From Rhizobiaceae bacterium (GTDB lineage: Bacteria > Pseudomonadota > Alphaproteobacteria > Rhizobiales > Rhizobiaceae): 64,000 bases of DNA. The translations under genes and the position numbers were made by a program. This document shows positions 8,182 to 16,064 of this stretch, piece after piece (positions within the stretch are counted from its first letter, which is position 1; the number at the start of each line of letters is the position of its first letter). The stretch covers positions 51,336 through 115,335 of the forward strand of contig JAHBYZ010000011.1 in NCBI GenBank assembly GCA_019635695.1, in the 5' to 3' direction. The notes below the pieces were generated by a model. The model was not told where the DNA came from and did not search any database. It was given only the letters and a program-made list of their open reading frames with translations.

Positions 8182-9353
8182 GCGACGAGGCTCCGCCGCT
8201 CGAACCGGCCGGGCGCGAAGGGCGCAAGATCGAGTTCGCAATCTTCGCCGGCGATGAGGCGGCTGACCGTGCGGCCCATCAGCGGCCCGAGGCAGATGCC
8301 GTCGCCCTCGAAGCCGGTCGCCACGATCAGATTGTCATAGCCTGGCACCCGGCCGACCAGCGGCAGGCCGTCGCTTGTCGCCGAGCGCACCCCGGCAAAC
8401 GCGCGCAGCGCCCGCAGTCGCGCGATCCCCGGCAACAGGCGCACGGCGCTGGCCAGCATGATGCGGACCGCGGCGAGGTCGTTGCTCGTGTCGCCGCTTT
8501 CCTCGCGCGTGCCGCCGATCAGGAACTGCCCAGTGCGAAGCGGATCGATCACCAGCCCGAAACGTCGCCCCGCCGCGCCCCCTGCCGCAAGGATCGCGTC
8601 CTTGCTGAGCAGATAGCGGCAGGACATCAGCGACCCCGGCAGCGAAGCGTTGAGCGCCGGCGCGCGCTCGGTCACCACCAACTGGCCCTTGCGCGGCCGC
8701 ACGGTCCCCGACAGGCCAAGCAGTTCCGCCGAACCGCCGCCGGCGGCAATGACGAAATGATCGGCCTCGATAGGTCCGCGCGGCGTCGCGACCGCCGCGA
8801 TGCTGCGTGCGGAACTGCTCTTCACGAGCTCCAGCACCGGCGTCGTGCGCTCCACGGCTACACCGCTTGCGGCAATGAGGCGCCGCACGACCTCGTAGCC
8901 GATCGCATGGCCTTCCTCGCCGACCTCGACCGCCAACCGCACATGTGCCGAAACCGACGGCAGGTAGCTTGGCAGCGCCGTGCCCTCGAAATGGCGCAGT
9001 TGCTTGCCCGCGCCGGCCAGCGCCTCCGCATGGCCGCGAAGCGTTTCGGCCTCGTGCTCGTCTTCCGCGACCATGATCGTCGGACGCTCGTGGAACAGGC
9101 CGCCAAGCGGGCCGTCGCGCTCCAGCCTGCGGTAGAGGGCAATACCGGCCAGCGCGGCTGTCATCATCGGGCCGGGGCGCTTGCTCGCCACCGAGACCGC
9201 GCCGTCTGCCGCGCCGCTCGCGGCAGACGCCGGAGCATTCGCGTCCAGCAGCCTCACGGCGAACCCCGACCGCGACAGGAAATAGGCGGTCGCCGCGCCG
9301 ACAATGCCGGCACCGACGACAACCACCGTTTTCCCGCCTATGCTGGCGCCCAT
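8178..9353 (-). CDS. FAD-dependent oxidoreductase, DAO-family catalytic subunit (HcnC/OoxB-like)
   Basis: The 391-residue D-amino-acid-oxidase-type flavoprotein has an N-terminal Rossmann fold (Val-Val-Gly-Ala-Gly-Ile-Val-Gly, about residues 12-19). Its C-terminal FAD-closing region contains Ala-Gly-Val-Arg and Gly-Phe-Glu-Gly-Asp-Gly-Ile-Cys-Leu-Gly. In the three-subunit complexes this subunit oxidises the C-N bond of the amino acid or opine. It is the first gene of the operon. The start at 9353 places the Rossmann fold at the usual distance; longer starts add a segment with no homology. Divergent transcription from the LysR gene suggests LysR control. Substrate could be a D-amino acid, cyclic imino acid or opine. 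Confidence 0.85.
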   Translation of the reverse strand: MGASIGGKTVVVVGAGIVGAATAYFLSRSGFAVRLLDANAPASAASGAADGAVSVASKRPGPMMTAALAGIALYRRLERDGPLGGLFHERPTIMVAEDEHEAETLRGHAEALAGAGKQLRHFEGTALPSYLPSVSAHVRLAVEVGEEGHAIGYEVVRRLIAASGVAVERTTPVLELVKSSSARSIAAVATPRGPIEADHFVIAAGGGSAELLGLSGTVRPRKGQLVVTERAPALNASLPGSLMSCRYLLSKDAILAAGGAAGRRFGLVIDPLRTGQFLIGGTREESGDTSNDLAAVRIMLASAVRLLPGIARLRALRAFAGVRSATSDGLPLVGRVPGYDNLIVATGFEGDGICLGPLMGRTVSRLIAGEDCELDLAPFAPGRFERRSLVA

Positions 9354-9452
9354 CGACCGCTGCCGCCCCTGCTTCCAATGCCTGCGAGCCGGATTTTCGA
9401 GGGCGGGTACGGCGATGTCGATGCAAGAAGGCAGGCGTGCCTGCGCAGGAAA

Positions 9453-9460
9453 TTTGTAGG
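9453..9460. promoter_or_regulatory. Candidate LysR half-site TTTGTAGG (upstream copy)
   Basis: TTTGTAGG lies in the divergent region between the DAO-type gene and the LysR start. Its exact reverse complement, CCTACAAA, occurs at 10428-10435 in the next intergenic region, upstream of the binding-protein gene. Both places are where the same regulator would act. No footprint or consensus is known to me, so this is only a motif match. Confidence 0.35.
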
Positions 9461-9481
9461 GTTTCACTTTCGGGATCGCAC

Positions 9482-10417
9482 GTGGCCAAAACGCGCAACG
9501 GCAGGGGCAGCATCAATCTGACGCTGATCCAGACCTTCTACGAAGTCGGCAGCCACGGATCCTTTTCCGGGGCCGCGCGCGCTCTCAACATCAGCTACCA
9601 GTCGGCCGCCAACCATGTGCGCCGGCTGGAGCAGAACCTGAAGGCCCGCCTGATCGAATCCGAGCAGGGCGCCAAGCGCATCTCGCTGACGCCGCGCGGG
9701 CGCGCTTTGTTCAACCTGCTCCACCCCGAGTTCGACATCATGCTGGAGCGTCTCTCCAAGCTGCTGGAGAACCAGCGCTCGGCCCTTCGGGTCGGCATGC
9801 CGCAGGCCATATTCTTCTACCTGTTCCCGCAGATCCTGAAGACTTTCCGCGAGCGGCACCCCGACATGGAGATCGCCGCTGCCGAGCGCGACACCGTGCT
9901 CGCCGAGATGGTCAAGAACGGCAGCCTCGACGTCTGCCTTTCGGAACGCCATTTCGGCGACCCGGTGGTGCCGCAGAAGCTGCTTGGCTCCTACCGGCTC
10001 AGCCTCGTCTATCCACGCGCCTGGGGCGCGCCGCCGGCGCCGGCCGACGTGCCGCAGTGGAGCGCCGGCCGGGCTTTCGTCACCTACGAGCCCGGCCAGA
10101 CCTTGCGCAACCTGGCGCTCGACTTCCTCGGCCGCGACGGTGCGGCCGCCCAGCCGGCGATCTCGACGTCAGGCAGTTCGAGCGTGAAGCGCTGTGTGGA
10201 GGCGGGCCTGGGGTTCGCCATCATCCCCTCATGGTGCGTGCGCGAGGAGGACCAGGGTGTCACCAGCGTGAAGCTCACCAACCTGCCGGCGGTCGGGGTC
10301 TATTTCGGCAATGCGGAGTTCTTGCAGAACCACCCGGCGGTGCGCGAGCTTTTCGAAGTGTGCCGTGAGGAATTGGTCGGGCGAGAGCTGGACGAGACGG
10401 TCGCCGACCCGCTCTGA
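9482..10417 (+). CDS. LysR-family transcriptional regulator of the amino-acid island
   Basis: The 311-residue protein has an N-terminal winged helix-turn-helix (Phe-Ser-Gly-Ala-Ala-Arg-Ala-Leu-Asn-Ile-Ser, about residues 27-37) and a LysR substrate-binding domain from about residue 95. I use the GTG at 9482 because it puts the helix-turn-helix at the usual distance; a GTG at 9437 in the same frame is an alternative and neither has a strong ribosome-binding site. It sits between the divergent catabolic operon and the binding-protein gene, so it most likely controls both in response to the imported amino acid. Confidence 0.85.
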   Translation: MAKTRNGRGSINLTLIQTFYEVGSHGSFSGAARALNISYQSAANHVRRLEQNLKARLIESEQGAKRISLTPRGRALFNLLHPEFDIMLERLSKLLENQRSALRVGMPQAIFFYLFPQILKTFRERHPDMEIAAAERDTVLAEMVKNGSLDVCLSERHFGDPVVPQKLLGSYRLSLVYPRAWGAPPAPADVPQWSAGRAFVTYEPGQTLRNLALDFLGRDGAAAQPAISTSGSSSVKRCVEAGLGFAIIPSWCVREEDQGVTSVKLTNLPAVGVYFGNAEFLQNHPAVRELFEVCREELVGRELDETVADPL

Positions 10418-10427
10418 GACCCTTCAA

Positions 10428-10435
10428 CCTACAAA
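10428..10435. promoter_or_regulatory. Candidate LysR half-site CCTACAAA (downstream copy)
   Basis: This is the exact inverse of the 8-mer at 9453-9460. It sits just after the LysR stop and about 130 nt upstream of the transporter binding-protein gene, where the regulator of the split transporter operon could bind. The assignment rests only on the repeat and its placement. Confidence 0.3.
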
Positions 10436-10561
10436 AATCGAGATAAGTCCCCGCTATTGTCTAGCATTGTCCCCACCTCCCGCCGGCTTACGCTGCGGCC
10501 GGTTTGAACGAATGGGGATCCGCCGCAAAGGCGGCCCGGGGAACACGAAAGGGGCTGGTCC

Positions 10562-11389
10562 ATGAACATATTGAGCAGAATTGCGGTCGGCGCGGCAGTC
10601 GCGCTTGGCTTGATGAGCGCCGCCGCGCAGGCGCAGAGCACGGTCGAGCAGATCAAGTCGCGCGGCGTCCTGCGGGTGCCGGGCATCCTCAACGAGGTTC
10701 CCTATTTCAACAAGGATCCGCGCACCGGCGAGTGGAAGGGCTTCGTTATCGACATGGCGGGCGACATCGCCAAGACCCTTGACGTCAAGCTCGAAGTGGT
10801 CGAGTCGAGCTGGGCCAACGCCATCCTCGACGTGCAGAGCGGCAAGGTCGACATGGCATTCGCGGTGACCGCGACGCCGACGCGTGCCCTTTCGGTCTGG
10901 TTCTCCGAGCCTACCTATTTCAATTCCTTCGTCCTGATCTCGGCGAAGGGCGAGTTGGAAGGCAAGACCTGGGCCGAGCTCAACGATCCGAAATACACCT
11001 TCGCCGTCGACCTCGGCTCGGCGCAGGACCTGATCGCCACCCAGTACCTGCCCAAGGCCAACATGCTCCGCTTCAAGACGCGCGACGAGGCGATCGTCGC
11101 GGTTGCAACCGGCAAGGCCGACGGCCTCGTCAACACCATGCTGAACGGACTGGTTATGACCAAGAAGACCGCCGACCTCGGCAAGGTGATGGTGCCGACC
11201 CCGGTCCTGTCGACACCGTCGGTGGTTGCCGTGAACTACGGGGCCGACGAGGTCTGGAAGAGCTTCGTTTCTGGCTGGGCGGCCTACAACCGCCGCATCG
11301 GCAACAACCAGACGTGGATCGTGAAGAGCCTTGAACCCTTCGGCATCACCCTGGACGACATGCCGGTCGGTTTCGGCTTCGGCGGCTGA
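10562..11389 (+). CDS. Amino-acid ABC transporter substrate-binding protein (family 3)
   Basis: The 275-residue protein has a cleavable signal peptide (Lys-free N-terminus, hydrophobic core, Ala-Gln-Ala-Gln around residue 23-26). A solute-binding family 3 domain follows, with the typical opening Arg-Gly-Val-Leu-Arg-Val and a Gly-Phe-Val-Ile-Asp-Met-Ala segment near residue 62. It would bind a polar amino acid in the periplasm. No permease or ATPase follows it; the matching ones are at 2758-4213 at the far end of the divergent operon, so the transporter is split around the LysR gene. A small hairpin (10520-10534) lies in its leader. Confidence 0.9.
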   Translation: MNILSRIAVGAAVALGLMSAAAQAQSTVEQIKSRGVLRVPGILNEVPYFNKDPRTGEWKGFVIDMAGDIAKTLDVKLEVVESSWANAILDVQSGKVDMAFAVTATPTRALSVWFSEPTYFNSFVLISAKGELEGKTWAELNDPKYTFAVDLGSAQDLIATQYLPKANMLRFKTRDEAIVAVATGKADGLVNTMLNGLVMTKKTADLGKVMVPTPVLSTPSVVAVNYGADEVWKSFVSGWAAYNRRIGNNQTWIVKSLEPFGITLDDMPVGFGFGG

Positions 11390-11412
11390 TCTAAAGAAGC
11401 CGATTTCGTCAG

Positions 11413-11438
11413 ACGGCCGCGCCGCCAGGCGTGGCCGT
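11413..11438. terminator. Hairpin between convergent genes
   Basis: An 11-bp stem (ACGGCCGCGCC pairing with GGCGTGGCCGT, one G-T pair) closes a 4-nt loop and is followed by a short T-rich stretch. It lies between the convergent binding-protein and LysR genes and could terminate either. Confidence 0.5.
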
Positions 11439-11445
11439 TTGGCAT

Positions 11446-12342
11446 TTAGAGCGAACTTGCGGTTCGCATTTCCTTGCGCAGAAGGCGCAGGAATTCATCC
11501 GCGAAGGCAGACAGAGCGACATCGCTGCGGCGCGCAGCCCAGGTGTGAAAGGCGCTTTCCGCGTCGATCTCGAGCGCCTTCACGCCGGGCACCTTGCCAT
11601 AGGCGACCGTGAACTCGTCGATGATTGCGATACCCAGGCCGGCGGCAACGAGGCTGCAAACGGTCGTTCCGAAACGCGCCTTCACATTCATGCGGTAGCT
11701 GACGCCGGCCTGCCCAAACATCGACGCCATGATCGCCCCGTAGGGATCCCTTGGATCGATGCCGATGAGGGGATGCTCGGCCATCTCCGCCGGTTTGATT
11801 CGCCGGCGACCCGCGAGTGGGCTACCGTCCGGCACGATGCAGATCAGCCGTCCGCTCGCCAGCGGCTCGAATTCGATCAGCGGGTGCTCGAAGCGCGACG
11901 AGATCGCCACGACCTCGCCTCGTCCCAGCAGAAGGTAGTCAATCGCCTCCTCGATCTTGAGGATGTTGATGTCGAGCGCGAGATCGGGATAGCGCTGCCG
12001 CAGGCCGGCGATCGCGCGCGGAACCATCACGTTGGCGATGCTCGGCACCGAGGCGATCCGCAGTTCTTCGCCCACGCCCCTGCCCAGACCGCCGATGGCC
12101 GTCTGCAGGTCACCGATCTTGCGGTGTACCGTGTCGAGCAGGTCGAACACGGCACGCGCCTGCGGCGTCGGCACATACCGGCCCGCCCTTCGGTCGAACA
12201 GGCGAACGCCCAGTGAATCTTCGGTATATTTCATCAGCCGGCTGATGCCTGGCGCTGCAACGTTGAGCAGGCGAGCCGCGCCGGCGATTGAACCGGTGAC
12301 CATGATGGCGCGGACGACTTCGATCTGGCGGAGCGTGAGCAT
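11446..12342 (-). CDS. LysR-family transcriptional regulator
   Basis: The 298-residue protein opens with Met-Leu-Thr-Leu-Arg-Gln-Ile-Glu and a classic LysR helix-turn-helix (Ala-Gly-Ala-Ala-Arg-Leu-Leu-Asn, about residues 20-27), then an effector-binding domain. The open frame extends to 12666, but that extension has no homology and crosses the promoter region. Its target is not obvious. It is convergent with the amino-acid binding-protein gene and divergent from the sulfurtransferase gene, so it may control the sulfurtransferase or the nearby peptide/glutathione-type importer. Confidence 0.85.
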   Translation of the reverse strand: MLTLRQIEVVRAIMVTGSIAGAARLLNVAAPGISRLMKYTEDSLGVRLFDRRAGRYVPTPQARAVFDLLDTVHRKIGDLQTAIGGLGRGVGEELRIASVPSIANVMVPRAIAGLRQRYPDLALDINILKIEEAIDYLLLGRGEVVAISSRFEHPLIEFEPLASGRLICIVPDGSPLAGRRRIKPAEMAEHPLIGIDPRDPYGAIMASMFGQAGVSYRMNVKARFGTTVCSLVAAGLGIAIIDEFTVAYGKVPGVKALEIDAESAFHTWAARRSDVALSAFADEFLRLLRKEMRTASSL

Positions 12343-12689
12343 CGACCGACCATCGCAGCGCACCGCGGTGCACACAAGACCTCGACCTCCATCGTCGAGA
12401 CGTCGCGGACCGGCACGCTGGCGTCGCCTGCGTTGTTCCGCTTCAGCTTGGCTTTTTGAGCCTGATTGAGCGACCAACCCTGGCGGCCAGCGCAATTGGA
12501 AGACTGCCGTTTGCGTCACGGCGAAATATCTCCGGCGCGTTTCGCACACCTTGGATGGTCGACCGACCACAGCTTGCCGATGCAGGACACGAAAGCTTGG
12601 CCGCAAGCGACCCGCTTCAAGATTTCCGTCCCCCACCGCGTCCACCTGGCTTATCGCTCTCAGCAAACAAATCCGTCTCGGAGCTTGCC
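12343..12689. other. 347-nt divergent intergenic region
   Basis: This region separates the LysR gene (leftward) from the sulfurtransferase gene (rightward). I find no gene in it; the open frames crossing it are extensions of the two neighbours without homology. It must carry the promoters of both. An imperfect dyad (TGGTCGACCGACCA, around 12562-12575) is present but I cannot assign it. Confidence 0.5.
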
Positions 12690-13538
12690 GTGCCCACGAC
12701 CAATGACGCGCTAGTCAACACGACGTGGCTTGCCGAACATCTGGCCGACGCATCAGTGGTCGTGCTCGACGCATCGTTTAAGCTTCCCGGTGCAGCGCCC
12801 ACCGCAGCGCAGGACTACACCGAGCGCCACATACCCGGCGCGCGCTTCTTCGATATCGACGCGATCGCCGACCACGCGACGGCGCTGCCGCATATGCTGC
12901 CCAGTGCCACGCAGTTCGCTTCCGCAGCTCGGGAGTACGGTATCTCAAACGACACGATGGTGGTGGTCTACGACGCACCCGGCCTCATGTCCGCCGGGCG
13001 GGCATGGTGGATGTTTCGCATGTTCGGACATGGCAAGGTCGCGATCCTTGACGGCGGTTTGCGCAGGTGGCTGGCCGAAGGGCGGCCGGTGACCGCCGAT
13101 GTGCCAACCCCGGCGCCCGGCAGCTTCACGGCGCGCGCACCGTTGGCGTCGGTGCGCGCCAGCGCGCAGGTGCTGGCCACCCTGTCGAACCGCACCGCAC
13201 AGGTGGTGGACGCACGCTCGGCCGCCCGTTTCATGGCGGTCGAGAAGGAGGCGCGGCCGGGCCTGCGCTCCGGACACATGCCGGGCAGCTTCAACGTGCC
13301 GTTCAACCTGATGAGCGATCCGCAGACCGGCCTGATGCGGTCTCCGGAAGCCCTGGCGAGCGCCTTCCGCGAAGCCGGTGTCGATCTCGGACGTCCGGTC
13401 ATCGCCAGCTGCGGGTCCGGCGTCACGGCGTGCGCGCTTGCCTTCGGGCTTCACCTTCTCGGCAAGTCCGATGTGGCCGTCTACGACGGTTCATGGGCCG
13501 AGTGGGGCCAGCCGGGCAGCCTGCCGGTCGAGCCGTAG
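12690..13538 (+). CDS. sseA: 3-mercaptopyruvate sulfurtransferase (tandem rhodanese)
   Basis: The 282-residue protein has two rhodanese domains, an inactive N-terminal one (about 1-135) and a catalytic one (about 165-280). The active-site loop is Cys241-Gly-Ser-Gly-Val-Thr-Ala, the form typical of 3-mercaptopyruvate sulfurtransferase rather than thiosulfate sulfurtransferase. It transfers sulfur from 3-mercaptopyruvate to a thiol or cyanide acceptor in the cytoplasm. The start is a GTG at 12690 with GGAG about 6 nt upstream; earlier starts in the open frame would add an unrelated 78 residues. It is convergent with the GST gene. Confidence 0.9.
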   Translation: MPTTNDALVNTTWLAEHLADASVVVLDASFKLPGAAPTAAQDYTERHIPGARFFDIDAIADHATALPHMLPSATQFASAAREYGISNDTMVVVYDAPGLMSAGRAWWMFRMFGHGKVAILDGGLRRWLAEGRPVTADVPTPAPGSFTARAPLASVRASAQVLATLSNRTAQVVDARSAARFMAVEKEARPGLRSGHMPGSFNVPFNLMSDPQTGLMRSPEALASAFREAGVDLGRPVIASCGSGVTACALAFGLHLLGKSDVAVYDGSWAEWGQPGSLPVEP

Positions 13539-13558
13539 CGCTCGACCCCGCCAGGCCG

Positions 13559-13585
13559 CGCGATCACCCCTTTGGGGTGGTCGCG
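13559..13585. terminator. Hairpin over the GST stop codon
   Basis: A 12-bp stem (CGCGATCACCCC with GGGGTGGTCGCG, one G-T pair) and a TTT loop span the end of the GST gene and the space to the convergent sulfurtransferase. There is no long T-run, so it may act as a barrier or an mRNA 3' stabiliser rather than a strong terminator. Confidence 0.4.
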
Positions 13586-14175
13586 GCAAACGACGGCCGA
13601 TCCGCCCATCCGGCATACCAGGCGGCGAGCACAGGGTATTTTGATCCCCAGTCGATATCCGGCAGCCGGAAATCAATATAGCCGAGTGCGCAGACATAGC
13701 TGATCGTCGCGAGGTCGACTCGGCCCGTCATCCCCTTGGCCTGCGTTTCGAGAAACGCCAGGCCGGTGTCGATTTTGCCAAGCTGGCCGCTCTCCCAGCC
13801 CCTGTTGCGCATTTCTTCTGTCCGCAGCGCGCGCTCGAATCGCACGAGCAGCGCGGCGTTCATGATACCGTCGCCCAGCGCCTGGTCTCGCAGGCAGCGC
13901 AAGCGGTCGATCCCGCCGGCGGGAATGAGCGCATGCCCGCCGGCAATGTCCTGCAGGTACTGGCAGATGACGTCGCTGTCATACAGCACCTCGCCATTGT
14001 CGAGCAGAAGTGTCGGAACCTGACCAAGCGGATTGTGGCGGATGATGTTCGCGTCGCGGTTGACCGGATGCGCCGCAGCATCGACGCAGGCGATGCGGCC
14101 GACGAGACCCAACTCGTGAGCGGCCATCATAACCTTGCGAACGAATGGAGATGCCGGGGAATAGAGAAGCTTCAT
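13564..14175 (-). CDS. Glutathione S-transferase family protein
   Basis: The 203-residue protein has the N-terminal thioredoxin-like GST domain (Leu-Leu-Tyr-Ser-Pro-Ala-Ser-Pro-Phe-Val-Arg-Lys-Val, residues 3-15). The glutathione-binding segments Gly-Gln-Val-Pro-Thr-Leu near 51-56 and Tyr-Asp-Ser-Asp-Val-Ile near 65-70 follow, then an all-helical C-terminal domain. The Ser-Pro-Phe motif suggests a serine-type active site. It is 39 nt downstream of the last permease gene of the peptide/glutathione-type importer and probably co-transcribed with it, which hints that the importer's substrate is glutathione or a thiol conjugate. Confidence 0.9.
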   Translation of the reverse strand: MKLLYSPASPFVRKVMMAAHELGLVGRIACVDAAAHPVNRDANIIRHNPLGQVPTLLLDNGEVLYDSDVICQYLQDIAGGHALIPAGGIDRLRCLRDQALGDGIMNAALLVRFERALRTEEMRNRGWESGQLGKIDTGLAFLETQAKGMTGRVDLATISYVCALGYIDFRLPDIDWGSKYPVLAAWYAGWADRPSFAATTPKG

Positions 14176-14214
14176 GGCAGGCTTTCGGAACGTTGGAGAA
14201 GTTGTTCGTGTCGT

Positions 14215-15111
14215 CTAGTCGGCGAATTTCGGATCGAGCCAGTCGCGCAGGCCGTCGCCCATCAGGTTGAAGGCGAAGACGGCCAGCGTCACCGCGAGAC
14301 CTGGGAACAGGATCATCCACGGCGCCTCGCGATAGAAATTCGCCGCCTCGCCGGACAGCATCAGGCCCCAGTCGGGTTGCGGCTCGGAGACGCCAAGTCC
14401 CACATAGGTCAGGGCCGCGCCCAGCAGGATCGCCTGCCCGATGAATCCTGTCAGCATGATGAGATAGGGCGCTGCAACGTTGGGCAGCATGTGCCGCAGC
14501 ACGATCCGGGTGTTGGAAAAGCCGCTCACCCGCGCCGCGTCGACATAGGGAAGGTCGCGGATGGCGAGCGCGGCCGATCGCACCACGCGCGTCACGGTCG
14601 GGACAACCGCGATGGCGATAGCCGCCACGAGATTGAGGTCGATGGCGCCAATACGGTTGCGCCCAAGCACAGCCGCAGTGACGATCGCCGTGACGATGAC
14701 CGGCATCGTTAGCATGATGTCGACGAAGCGCATGATGATGAGGTCGGTCTTGCCGCCGAAATAGGCGGACACCGTACCGATCACCGCGCCCAGGCTGCAC
14801 CCGATGAACGACGACGCGAAGCCGATGACCAGCGCCGGTCGCGTGCCGTAGATCAGGCGCGAGAGGATATCGCGGCCGTAACTGTCTGTGCCGAGCCAAT
14901 GTTCCGCGCTGGGCGCGGCGAGCATCGCGCCATAGTCGTTCTCGAATGGATCGTACGGCGCCAACTGCTCGGCGAAAATCGCGGCGAAGATGAGCAGGAG
15001 GATGACGATGAGGCCCCCTGCGGCGACAGGCTGCCTGCGCAGGAAGTCGGCCGGGAGTTCGAAAGCGCGGTTGCCCGCAATTCGCGACGGGAAGCTCTCT
15101 GCGGTGCTCAT
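14215..15111 (-). CDS. Dipeptide/glutathione-type ABC permease, DppC-like
   Basis: The 298-residue membrane protein has the N-terminal permease extension of DppC/OppC/GsiD proteins, six predicted membrane segments and the EAA-type loop region around Ala-Ala-Arg-Val-Ser-Gly-Phe-Ser. Its start overlaps the stop of the DppB-like gene (ATGA), as expected for the two halves of one channel. It would import a peptide, glutathione or a related molecule. Confidence 0.92.
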   Translation of the reverse strand: MSTAESFPSRIAGNRAFELPADFLRRQPVAAGGLIVILLLIFAAIFAEQLAPYDPFENDYGAMLAAPSAEHWLGTDSYGRDILSRLIYGTRPALVIGFASSFIGCSLGAVIGTVSAYFGGKTDLIIMRFVDIMLTMPVIVTAIVTAAVLGRNRIGAIDLNLVAAIAIAVVPTVTRVVRSAALAIRDLPYVDAARVSGFSNTRIVLRHMLPNVAAPYLIMLTGFIGQAILLGAALTYVGLGVSEPQPDWGLMLSGEAANFYREAPWMILFPGLAVTLAVFAFNLMGDGLRDWLDPKFAD

Positions 15112-16061
15112 GAGTACCGTATCCGCGGGTTCAGGACGCTGTAGAGGAGGTCGACAACCAGATTTGTCAGCACCATCACGGTAGCGATGACCATCACCAT
15201 GCCTTGCAGCAGGACGAAGTCGTTGTGGCTCGTTGCCTCGATGAAGAGCTTGCCGAGACCGTTGAGGTTGAACACCTGCTCGGTGATGATTAGGCCGCCT
15301 ATGAGGAACGCGAATTCGATACCCACCACCGTCACCGTCGGCAGCATGGCGTTCGGCATGGCGTGGCGTGTCACCACCCGCCGCTCGGTCGTTCCCTTGG
15401 CGCGGGCGGTCCGGATGTAATCCTCGCGCAGCACTTCAACCATCGTGGAGCGCAGCATGCGCGCGACCACCGCCGAGAAGCGGAACCCGACCGCCAGCGC
15501 GGGCCAGATCAGCAGGGTGAGGCAGGCCACCGGATCCTGCCAGATCGGCACGAAGGTCGGTGTCGGCAGCCAGTTCGCCCAATGCAGAAGCGCCAGAATG
15601 ATCAGCATTCCCATCCAGAAGGAGGGGATGGCCAGCCCGCTCATCGTCCCGATACGGATCGCATAGTCCAATCCCGAGTTGGGATAGAGCGCCGCGAGCG
15701 ATCCGACCGGGATCGCGATCACCAGCCCGACGATCATGGCCAGAACGGCCACGTGCAGGGACAGGTTCAACCGGCTCCCGATCTCTTCGGAGACGGGGCG
15801 CTCCGTCCACATCGACTTGCCGAGGTCGAGCCTCAGCAGCCCGCCCATCCACTCGCCGAACTGCTCGATGAGCGGCCGGTCGAGCCCAAGCCGCTGGCGT
15901 TCCTTCTGCAGAACCTCCTCGCTGATCGCGGCGCCGTCGCCGCGCAGCTTGACCTCCACGATGTCGCCCGGGATGACGCGCAGCGCCAGGAAGATCAGGA
16001 CGGCCGCGCCGAGCAGCGTGGGGATCATCAGGGCTAGGCGCTTCAGGACATAGGCGACCAT
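15108..16061 (-). CDS. Dipeptide/glutathione-type ABC permease, DppB-like
   Basis: The 317-residue protein opens with a membrane helix (Leu-Lys-Arg-Leu-Ala-Leu-Met-Ile-Pro-Thr-Leu-Leu-Gly) typical of DppB/GsiC. It carries the EAA-type motif Thr-Ala-Arg-Ala-Lys-Gly near residue 215, with about six membrane segments. It follows the double ATPase by 3 nt and is translationally coupled to the DppC-like gene. Confidence 0.93.
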   Translation of the reverse strand: MVAYVLKRLALMIPTLLGAAVLIFLALRVIPGDIVEVKLRGDGAAISEEVLQKERQRLGLDRPLIEQFGEWMGGLLRLDLGKSMWTERPVSEEIGSRLNLSLHVAVLAMIVGLVIAIPVGSLAALYPNSGLDYAIRIGTMSGLAIPSFWMGMLIILALLHWANWLPTPTFVPIWQDPVACLTLLIWPALAVGFRFSAVVARMLRSTMVEVLREDYIRTARAKGTTERRVVTRHAMPNAMLPTVTVVGIEFAFLIGGLIITEQVFNLNGLGKLFIEATSHNDFVLLQGMVMVIATVMVLTNLVVDLLYSVLNPRIRYS

Positions 16062-16064
16062 TGG

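Noticed and set aside
1667..11389. Interpretation as a standard trans-4-hydroxyproline cluster
   Set aside because: No epimerase is present, the ALDH is not clearly the ketoglutarate-semialdehyde type, and the DapA-like protein keeps true DapA residues. It stays possible but is not supported enough to annotate.
12456..12689. Extending the sulfurtransferase to the upstream start at 12456
   Set aside because: It would add 78 residues without rhodanese homology across the promoter region; the GTG at 12690 gives the family length and has a ribosome-binding site.
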